From positions 1,426,001 to 1,490,000 of the forward strand of contig NZ_JBJXRG010000001.1 in NCBI RefSeq assembly GCF_046254955.1: DNA of 64,000 nt, read 5' to 3'. Positions 1 to 6,195 of the stretch are shown one piece after another. Source of the stretch: Qipengyuania_C sp046254955 (lineage in GTDB: Bacteria > Pseudomonadota > Alphaproteobacteria > Sphingomonadales > Sphingomonadaceae). Below the pieces are notes generated by a model. It was not told where the DNA came from and did not search any database. It saw nothing but the letters and a program-made list of their open reading frames with translations. The translations under genes and the position numbers were made by a program. The stretch's first letter is position 1. Each line of letters starts with the position of its first letter.

Positions 1-64
1 TGACGAGGGCTTCGCTATAAAGCGCCTCGATAATCGGCTCGCTGATGTCACTCGTCCATCGCAT
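1..64 (-). CDS. N-terminal fragment of a DUF1465-like protein (cut by window edge)
   Basis: An open frame on the minus strand begins with ATG at 64 and runs off the left edge. The 21 visible residues begin MRWTSDISEPIIEALYSEAL. The 'LY-x-EAL' pattern is typical of the N-terminus of DUF1465 proteins of alphaproteobacteria, small proteins that often lie beside DUF465 genes, as here. No clear Shine-Dalgarno sequence precedes the ATG. The family call is an inference from a short fragment and gene order; function unknown. Confidence 0.4.
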   Translation of the reverse strand, partial: MRWTSDISEPIIEALYSEALV

Positions 65-100
65 GTATAAAGAGCTAGGGCCTCGAGATGAACGGCACCA

Positions 101-175
101 GTATCTTAACCATCTCCATCCACACACCCATGTCCCCTGTCCCATATCGGGACATTCGATTCTGGATTAAGATAC
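101..175. repeat. Nested inverted repeats between two minus-strand genes
   Basis: The outer arms GTATCTTAA (101-109) and TTAAGATAC (167-175) are perfect reverse complements. Inside them ATGTCCC (130-136) and GGGACAT (149-155) form a second perfect pair with a 12-base loop. They lie between the stop of the DUF465 gene and the start of the DUF1465-like gene, so the transcript could fold into a two-tier hairpin. No T-run follows, so it is not a standard terminator; an attenuator, RNA stability element or protein site are all possible. Confidence 0.5.
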
Positions 176-181
176 GGAAAC

Positions 182-391
182 TCAAGCAATAATATCTGGA
201 AGAAGGTAATCTTCGATAGCAGCGATCTGATCCTTCAGTTTCAGCTTGCGCTTCTTCAATCGCTGTTGCTGCAACTGGTCCACGAAGCCCGTTTGCCGGC
301 CGGCCTCGGAAAGTGCCTCGATCGCCGCATCAAGATCGCGGTGTTCGATTTTCAGCGCTTCCAGGCGCTTCCTGAGTTCCTGTTCGGTCAA
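182..391 (-). CDS. DUF465 (YdcH-like) small coiled-coil protein
   Basis: The last 69 residues of this frame form a highly charged helical protein with the pattern LTEQELRKRLEALKIEH, a central LQQQRLKKRKLKLKDQI and a short tail. This is the DUF465/YdcH family, 50-80 residue cytoplasmic proteins of unknown function. The frame stays open to an ATG at 586, but that start would run across the divergent neighbour and give an N-terminus unlike the family. I therefore place the start at a TTG at 391, with a GGGAT-like ribosome site a few bases upstream; the start is uncertain. The KxRKLKLKD core matches the KxKKLKIKE core of the divergent gene at 557, so the two are paralogues. Confidence 0.65.
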   Translation of the reverse strand: MTEQELRKRLEALKIEHRDLDAAIEALSEAGRQTGFVDQLQQQRLKKRKLKLKDQIAAIEDYLLPDIIA

Positions 392-556
392 TCCCGGTAT
401 CCCAACTTTGCGATTCGTCGCAGTCTTGGCGTCGGTTAGCAGAAATTCTGTAAAAGGGGCTTCGCAAACCGTCGATTTTGTGGCTTGATGTGTGAACGCG
501 GCTCGTCCGCGCCGGACGAGTCGTTTCCTGGGTCGCACAACCTTGAGGAGATGCCA

Positions 557-712
557 ATGGAATCGTCCCACGTCGCAGCACTGCAATCAAAGCATGCAGG
601 TCTCGAAGCCAAACTTCGAGACGAAATGAACCGACCAGCGCCGGATGAAGGGACGATCAAGCAGATCAAACTCAAGAAGCTCAAGATCAAGGAAGAGCTC
701 GAACATATTTGA
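557..712 (+). CDS. DUF465 (YdcH-like) small protein, divergent paralogue
   Basis: A 51-residue charged protein beginning MESSHVAALQSKHAGLEAKL and ending with a KLKKLKIKEELEH helix, typical of DUF465/YdcH proteins. The start at 557 is chosen because GAGGAG lies six bases upstream; an in-frame ATG at 551 abuts that site and would be too close. The gene points away from the other DUF465 gene, with about 165 bases between the starts, which must hold both promoters. It points the same way as ptsP, 56 bases downstream, but co-transcription is not certain. Function unknown. Confidence 0.8.
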   Translation: MESSHVAALQSKHAGLEAKLRDEMNRPAPDEGTIKQIKLKKLKIKEELEHI

Positions 713-737
713 CGCGCAGCCACCGCGCGCCATTTTC

Positions 738-756
738 ATAGCACCGGCTTTGCTAT
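738..756 (+). other. Small hairpin just upstream of ptsP
   Basis: ATAGCA (738-743) and TGCTAT (751-756) are perfect complements with a seven-base loop. The hairpin ends 12 bases before the ptsP start codon. It has no T-run. It could affect ptsP translation or mRNA stability, but may be chance. Confidence 0.3.
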
Positions 757-768
757 AGGCGGTGGCGC

Positions 769-3039
769 ATGAGCGCAGCCGCAGCAGCCAGACAGATACT
801 TCTCAGCCTTCACGAAGTGATGGCCGCGCGCATGCACGCGCAAGGCAAGCTCGACCGTGTTGTGCAAATCATCGGTGAAGCGCTCGATAGCGAGGTGTGC
901 TCGATCTACCTTCTGCGCGAAGGGGCACTTGAGCTTTTCGCCACGCGCGGCCTTAATCAAAGCGCGGTCCACGTAACCCGGATGGATTTCGGCGAGGGCC
1001 TGACCGGCAGCATCGCGCAAAATATGGAAACGCTGAACCTTGCAGAGGCAAAAGCGCATCCCGACTTCCAGTATCGCCCGGAAACCGGCGAAGACAAATT
1101 CCATTCCTTCGCCGGGGTTCCGATTGTCTACCACGAGCGGGTGATCGGTGTACTCAATGTGCAGCATGTCGATCCGCGGCGCTATGAAGATATCGAGATC
1201 GAAGCCCTGCAGACGACTGCAATGGTGCTGTCCGAATTGATCGCCAATGCGGAGTTGGTTGACGAAGAGCAGGCGCTCGGGCGCACCGAGGCGCAGACAG
1301 GGCCTGTGGTCGTAGAGGGGCTGGCGCTGGTCAAAGGACTGGCTCGAGGCACAGCAGTATTCCACCAGCCGCGTGTCACGATCGACCAGATCGTGGCCGA
1401 GGATACCGAGGCCGAGCGCCAGCGAGTTTACCGCGCTTTTGATCGCATGCGCGACCAGATCGATAATATGGCGAGCCAGGCCGAATTCGGTGTCGGTGGC
1501 GAACACGAAGAGGTGCTCGAGACCTACAAGATGTTCGCCTATGACGAAGGCTGGTCGCGTCGCATCAACGAAGCGATCGATTCCGGGCTGACCGCGGAGG
1601 CGGCGATCGAGCGCGTCCAGCAACACACCCGCATGCGGATGCGAGAAATCGATGACCCGCTGTTGGCGGACCGGATGCACGACCTGGAAGACCTGTCGAA
1701 CCGTCTGCTGCGGATCGTCTCGGGCCAGTTGGGCACCGCCGCCACACAAGGCCTGCGCCAGGACACGATCCTGATCGCCCGCAATCTGGGCCCGGCCGAG
1801 CTGCTCGAATATGACCGGCGGCGGCTTAAGGGCGTCGTGCTCGAGGAAGGTTCGCTAACCGCGCATGTCGTGATCGTGGCGCGGGCCATGGGCATTCCGG
1901 TGCTAGGCCAGACCAAGAGCCTTCGCGGTGTGCTGGGCGATGATGACGAGATCCTGCTCGACGCCGACCAGTCGCGTGTCACCATTCGGCCGAGCCAGCC
2001 GATGCTTGATGCCTTTAAGGGCCGCTTCGCCAAGTCCAAGGAACGCCAGGCAGCCTATGCCGAACTGCGCGATGTCGAACCCTTCACGCGCTGCGGTACG
2101 CGGATCGAAGTGATGATGAACGCCGGCCTGCGCGATGATGTTGCCTCGCTGGCTCTCACCGGCGCCGATGGCATTGGCCTGTTCCGCACCGAATTCCAGT
2201 TTCTGGTTTCGGCGGCCCTGCCGCAGCGTGAGAAGCAGACCCGGCTCTACCGCGACGTGCTCGACGGGGCAGGTGACAAGCCGGTCATTTTCCGCACGGT
2301 CGACATCGGAGGCGACAAGGCTGTCCCCTATCTCGAATCGGAATCAAGTCGTGCTGACGAGAATCCGGCGATGGGCTGGCGTGCGCTACGATTGTCGCTC
2401 GAGCGCGAGGGCCTGCTCAAGGCTCAGGCGCGGGCGCTGCTTGAGGCGGCTTCGGGCCGCACGCTCTATGTGATGTTCCCCATGGTCTCGGAGCCGTGGG
2501 AATTCGATGCGGCCAAGGCGGTGTTCGAAGACCAGCTTGCCTACCTGAAGAAGCGCAAGAGGGTACCACCCGAGGCGATCCACTACGGGGCGATGCTGGA
2601 AGTGCCGGCACTTGCCGAAGTGCTTGACCAGCTTGTCGGCAAGCTCACTTTCCTGTCGGTAGGCACCAACGACCTCACGCAGTTCCTGCTCGCGGCGGAC
2701 CGCGCCAACCCCAAGCTCGCCAGCCGCTACGAATGGGCCAGCCCGGCGATATTGCGTTTTCTGCGCCGTATTCCGAAAAACCTGGTTGGGCACGATATCG
2801 ACCTTGGCGTGTGCGGCGAGATGGGTGGGCGGCGCCTGGAAGCGCTGGCCTTGTTGGGTATCGGCTATCGCCGCTTTTCGATCACGCCGGCGGCGGTCGG
2901 TCCGATCAAGGAACTGGTGCGCAAGGTGGATCTGAAAGAAATCACTACCGCGATGGACGGCTGGCTGGCCTCGCCGCCGCCCGAATTGCGAAAGGCGCTG
3001 ATGGACTGGGCGAGTGCGCGCGATATCGAGCTTGAATGA
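769..3039 (+). CDS. ptsP: Phosphoenolpyruvate--protein phosphotransferase PtsP (enzyme I-Ntr)
   Basis: This 756-residue cytoplasmic protein takes phosphate from phosphoenolpyruvate onto a histidine and passes it to the HPr-like NPr of the nitrogen-type phosphotransferase system. Domains in order: a GAF sensor (about 25-165), the PEP-utiliser N-terminal HPr-binding domain (about 180-310), the swivelling phosphohistidine domain with active His366 in EEGSLTAHVVIVARAMGIP, and the PEP-binding barrel. The barrel carries DGIGLFRTEFQFL, GTNDLTQFLLAADR and the catalytic cysteine in DLGVCGEMGG. Length and domain order match PtsP rather than plain PtsI. No npr or EIIA-Ntr gene is in the window. In this family the GAF domain can respond to glutamine or 2-oxoglutarate; that is family knowledge, not seen here. 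Confidence 0.95.
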   Translation: MSAAAAARQILLSLHEVMAARMHAQGKLDRVVQIIGEALDSEVCSIYLLREGALELFATRGLNQSAVHVTRMDFGEGLTGSIAQNMETLNLAEAKAHPDFQYRPETGEDKFHSFAGVPIVYHERVIGVLNVQHVDPRRYEDIEIEALQTTAMVLSELIANAELVDEEQALGRTEAQTGPVVVEGLALVKGLARGTAVFHQPRVTIDQIVAEDTEAERQRVYRAFDRMRDQIDNMASQAEFGVGGEHEEVLETYKMFAYDEGWSRRINEAIDSGLTAEAAIERVQQHTRMRMREIDDPLLADRMHDLEDLSNRLLRIVSGQLGTAATQGLRQDTILIARNLGPAELLEYDRRRLKGVVLEEGSLTAHVVIVARAMGIPVLGQTKSLRGVLGDDDEILLDADQSRVTIRPSQPMLDAFKGRFAKSKERQAAYAELRDVEPFTRCGTRIEVMMNAGLRDDVASLALTGADGIGLFRTEFQFLVSAALPQREKQTRLYRDVLDGAGDKPVIFRTVDIGGDKAVPYLESESSRADENPAMGWRALRLSLEREGLLKAQARALLEAASGRTLYVMFPMVSEPWEFDAAKAVFEDQLAYLKKRKRVPPEAIHYGAMLEVPALAEVLDQLVGKLTFLSVGTNDLTQFLLAADRANPKLASRYEWASPAILRFLRRIPKNLVGHDIDLGVCGEMGGRRLEALALLGIGYRRFSITPAAVGPIKELVRKVDLKEITTAMDGWLASPPPELRKALMDWASARDIELE

Positions 3040-3045
3040 ATTCAT

Positions 3046-3060
3046 CGCGCGTTTCGCGCG
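3046..3060 (+). terminator. Weak hairpin after ptsP
   Basis: CGCGCG-TTT-CGCGCG starts seven bases after the ptsP stop codon. The stem is strong but no clear T-tract follows (TTCGG), so it is at best a weak or Rho-assisted terminator. Confidence 0.3.
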
Positions 3061-3164
3061 TTCGGTCTATAAGCGAAACAGACCCATTTCGGGGAGCTTG
3101 ACACAAGAGCGCGCCCCCGCATGAGGTCCGTCAACACAAAACCACAGGTCGCACGGGTCAGTTT

Positions 3165-4187
3165 ATGAACGAAGAGATTGAGGGGCAGGAAGAGCAGCAG
3201 CTCACGCTTGGCGGCGTGGGACAGATGCTGCGCGAAACCCGCGAAGCCAAGGGCTTGGACCTCAAACAGGTCTCCGCAGAGACACGGATTCCCGAGCGTC
3301 ACCTGCTGGCGATCGAGAATGGTGATTTTGGCGCGCTACCCGCACGCACCTATGCAGTGGGCTTCTCGCGTAGCTATGCGCGGATGCTTGGCCTCGATGA
3401 GAAACTAATTGCTGCCGATGTCCGCGCCGAGCTGTCCGCCGGCGGGGATCATGGCCGCGATCATGCGGACCAGTTCGATCCGGGTGATCCGGCGCGCATT
3501 CCCTCGCGCAGACTAGCGTGGTTCTCGGGTCTCGCTGCGCTGCTGCTCATCATCGGCGGCTTTTCCTTCTACCGCAGCCATATTGCACCCGGTTCTGGCC
3601 CGGCGCCTTTGGCGGAAGATCCCGTGGCAGAGGAGACGCCGCAAATCCCAGCGGGCGAAGAACCTGCCATTGATCCCGGCGGAGAAGTCGTATTCACCGC
3701 TTTGGAGGATGGCATCTGGGCGCGTTTCTATGACGGTAACGGAAGCCGCCTCTTCGAAAAGCAGATGGCGAAAGGCGAGCGCTTCGCGGTCCCCGCCGAT
3801 GCAGCTACCCCGCAAATATGGACCGGACGCCCTGATGCACTGGCCATCACCATCGGCGGCCGTGCGGTGCCCAAGCTGGCCGAGGAAGACACGGTTCTGC
3901 GTGATGTCGCGATCGATGCCGCATCGCTGCTGGCACGCAATGAAACGGTAGTGAGTGACGCGGCGCCTGCTGCCACTATGCGAGCGGCCTCTACGGTTTC
4001 GCGGCCTTCACCTTCGCCAGCGGTGAGCGCGAGCCCGGCTACTACTCCAAGCGCACAGGCGACAGCGGCGACACCCCGCCCTCAGCCAAGTGCGGCAGCT
4101 ACACCGCCGATAGTCGCGCCCGCGCAGCAGGAATCCGCGTCTTCAAATGACGAAACGCCCTTGCCGGTGGACAATTCGGCCACGTAG
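3165..4187 (+). CDS. RodZ-like protein: HTH domain, membrane helix and DUF4115
   Basis: This is a 340-residue inner-membrane protein. Residues about 15-85 form a Cro/C1-type helix-turn-helix of the RodZ class (LRETREAKGLDLKQVSAETR, then IPERHLLAIENGDF). One transmembrane helix follows near 113-132 (WFSGLAALLLIIGGFSFY). The periplasmic part (about 170-265) is a DUF4115-like domain containing ALEDGIWARFYDGNG, and the last 70 residues are rich in Ala, Pro, Ser and Thr. RodZ links MreB to the cell-wall elongation machine; that role is inferred from architecture. The RodZ-like N-terminus is clear, but in alphaproteobacteria such proteins are often named only helix-turn-helix or DUF4115 proteins. 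It lies between ptsP and a cell-envelope TPR gene. Confidence 0.8.
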   Translation: MNEEIEGQEEQQLTLGGVGQMLRETREAKGLDLKQVSAETRIPERHLLAIENGDFGALPARTYAVGFSRSYARMLGLDEKLIAADVRAELSAGGDHGRDHADQFDPGDPARIPSRRLAWFSGLAALLLIIGGFSFYRSHIAPGSGPAPLAEDPVAEETPQIPAGEEPAIDPGGEVVFTALEDGIWARFYDGNGSRLFEKQMAKGERFAVPADAATPQIWTGRPDALAITIGGRAVPKLAEEDTVLRDVAIDAASLLARNETVVSDAAPAATMRAASTVSRPSPSPAVSASPATTPSAQATAATPRPQPSAAATPPIVAPAQQESASSNDETPLPVDNSAT

Positions 4188-4289
4188 CATTCAGCCATGC
4201 TCGACAACAATGGCGCTCTATAGCAGGGTGGCGGGGACGGGCGTTCCTCTCCTACGCCGCCGGACCAGACCAGATACGGGAGCACACAA

Positions 4290-5240
4290 GTGACAATCGC
4301 TCGAACGATCCGCCTTTCCATTGCCTCAGCAGCCCTCGGCGCTACGGCGCTCACAGCACTGCCGGTGATGGCGCAGGACAATAGCGAACAGCGCGTCCGC
4401 AAGCTCGAGGCCGAAGTGCGTGCGCTCCAGCGCAAGGTTTTCCCTGGCGGGGACGGACGCTTCTTCGAACCGGAGATTTCTTCCGCCCAGGGACAGGGCA
4501 CTACGGTTTCCACCCCATCGACCACGGCTGTCACGGATATCCTCTCGCGGCTCGATGCAATGGAATCGCAGATCCAGCGGTTGACGGGCCAGGTCGAAGA
4601 GAATGACAACTCGCTGCGCGCGCTTACTACGCGGATTGCGGCACTCGAAATGGCAGCAGGTGCTTCGGCGACCACTGCGGAGACAAACGGCGAACCAGCG
4701 ACCACACCATCGGAGCCTGCTGCAGCTACGCCAGCGCCTGCCGCAACGGTTGCGGAGCCTGAACCGAGCGCGCCCGCAGACCTGCTTCCGGCGGGACCCA
4801 CCGATGAGCGGCTCGCCGCGGTGCAGGCCATCGCCAAGCCCCAAACCGACGATTCCGGCGAAGACGAATACACCTACGGTTTCCGCCTGTGGAATGCGGG
4901 CTTCTACCCTGAGGCGCAGCAGCAGTTGGCGCTGTTCCTCGAGCAATACCCCAATCATTCGCGCACGACCTATGGCCGAAACCTGCTGGGACGCGCGTAT
5001 CTCGACGATGGCAAGCCGCGCGAGGCTGCGCCCTGGTTCCTCAAGAATTACCAGGCTGATAAGCAGGACCGCCGCGCGCCCGACAGCCTGCTGTATCTTG
5101 CTGAGTCCATGATTGCGCTCCAGGATACCGACCGAGCCTGCATTGCGCTCGCCGAATTCGGCGAAACCTATCCGGCGCTGGCCGCCGGGCGCTTGCAGGA
5201 TCAGTACGAAGCCAATCGCGCGAAAGTATCGTGCAATTGA
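4290..5240 (+). CDS. CpoB/YbgF-like periplasmic coiled-coil and TPR protein
   Basis: A 316-residue exported protein. The signal peptide (residues 1-29, ending PVMAQ) is followed by a coiled coil (about 88-120, ILSRLDAMESQIQRLTGQ), an Ala/Pro/Thr-rich linker, and C-terminal tetratricopeptide repeats from about 190 (YGFRLWNAGFYPEAQQQLAL). This is the layout of CpoB/YbgF, which works with Tol-Pal to coordinate outer-membrane constriction and peptidoglycan synthesis. The start is GTG at 4290 with GGGAG about seven bases upstream. No tol or pal genes are nearby; the next gene is tilS, whose coding frame begins at or inside this gene's end. The same ybgF-tilS order recurs in alphaproteobacteria. 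Confidence 0.85.
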   Translation: MTIARTIRLSIASAALGATALTALPVMAQDNSEQRVRKLEAEVRALQRKVFPGGDGRFFEPEISSAQGQGTTVSTPSTTAVTDILSRLDAMESQIQRLTGQVEENDNSLRALTTRIAALEMAAGASATTAETNGEPATTPSEPAAATPAPAATVAEPEPSAPADLLPAGPTDERLAAVQAIAKPQTDDSGEDEYTYGFRLWNAGFYPEAQQQLALFLEQYPNHSRTTYGRNLLGRAYLDDGKPREAAPWFLKNYQADKQDRRAPDSLLYLAESMIALQDTDRACIALAEFGETYPALAAGRLQDQYEANRAKVSCN

Positions 5241-6195
5241 TACGAAGCTCGATCCTCAATTAGCCGCGCGATTTCGCGCCGATCTCGAAGCGCTCTGGAG
5301 TGCGGATCTCGAAAGCGCGACTTTCGGCTTGGCTGTTTCAGGTGGCCCCGACAGCCTCGCTTTGCTGCTGCTTGCCGCGCATGCCATGCCCGGTCGGATC
5401 ACTGTAGCGAGCGTCGATCACCAATTGCGCGAGGAAAGCGGCGCGGAATGCGCCTTGGTGGCCGATCTGTGCGCCAAACTCGAAGTCCCGCACGAAACGC
5501 TTGCGGTTAAAGTGGCAGGCGGCAATCTCCAGCAGGAGGCGCGTGCCGCGCGCTATGTGGCACTGGCCCAATGGGCTGTGAGAAATTCGCTCAATGCAGT
5601 CCTGACTGCCCACCACGCTGACGACCAGGCCGAAACGCTTGTGATGCGGCTCAACCGTAGTTCAGGCCTATCAGGCCTTGCGGGAGTGAGGCGCACCACA
5701 TCCATTCCCGGCACCGATATTCCGTTGCTGCGGCCGCTTTTAGGCTGGCGCAAAGCCGAACTGGAATTAATCTTGTCGGCTAGCGGTGTTGCAGCGGCCC
5801 AGGACCCTTCGAATACGAACGAACAATTCGATCGTGCCCGTATTCGCAAGGCGCTTTCAGAGGCCGACTGGCTCGATATCGAAGCCGTCGCTGCAAGCGC
5901 TTCCAACCTCGCAGATGCCGAAGAGGCTCTGGTGTGGGCGGCCGAGCGCGAGTGGACAGGACATGTGCACGCGGTGGGCGGCACACTGGAATACCAATCC
6001 TACGCCCCGCTTGCGCTGCAATTGCGGGTGGTCGCAAGGATGATCGAGGAAATCGCCGAGCCACCACGACTAGGCGCTCTCGCGCGGCTGATGCGCGAGA
6101 CCGGCGAGGGAGAACAGGTCAACATCGCCGGTGCGATGCTGGCCCGCACATCAGATGGCTGGTTCGTCACGAAGGAGCCCGCGCGGCGCGGCTAG
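5236..6195 (+). CDS. tilS: tRNA(Ile)-lysidine synthetase TilS, with an unusual start
   Basis: TilS uses ATP to attach lysine to C34 of the AUA-decoding tRNA-Ile. The protein has the PP-loop motif SGGPDSLALLLLA about 30 residues from its start, then VDHQLREES, and TAHHADDQAETLVMRLNR, all typical of the family. The frame has no ATG, GTG or TTG between 5143 and the PP-loop. The first codon after the preceding gene that could start it is ATT at 5236, whose last base is the first base of that gene's TGA. The alternative ATG at 5113 lies deep inside the upstream gene and would add 41 residues read from its other frame. I give the ATT as likely, pointing to coupled translation from the cpoB-like gene. 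The length (about 319 residues) is short compared with E. coli TilS but normal for alphaproteobacteria. Confidence 0.85.
   Translation: MDTKLDPQLAARFRADLEALWSADLESATFGLAVSGGPDSLALLLLAAHAMPGRITVASVDHQLREESGAECALVADLCAKLEVPHETLAVKVAGGNLQQEARAARYVALAQWAVRNSLNAVLTAHHADDQAETLVMRLNRSSGLSGLAGVRRTTSIPGTDIPLLRPLLGWRKAELELILSASGVAAAQDPSNTNEQFDRARIRKALSEADWLDIEAVAASASNLADAEEALVWAAEREWTGHVHAVGGTLEYQSYAPLALQLRVVARMIEEIAEPPRLGALARLMRETGEGEQVNIAGAMLARTSDGWFVTKEPARRG

Noticed and set aside
106..113. CtrA half-site TTAACCAT
   Set aside because: A single half-site without the second TTAA at proper spacing is too weak to call, and it lies partly in an arm of the inverted repeat.
736..1749. Long open frame (337 codons) on the strand opposite ptsP
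   Set aside because: It lies wholly antisense to a well-conserved gene, has no ribosome site and no family resemblance; GC-rich DNA often leaves such frames open.
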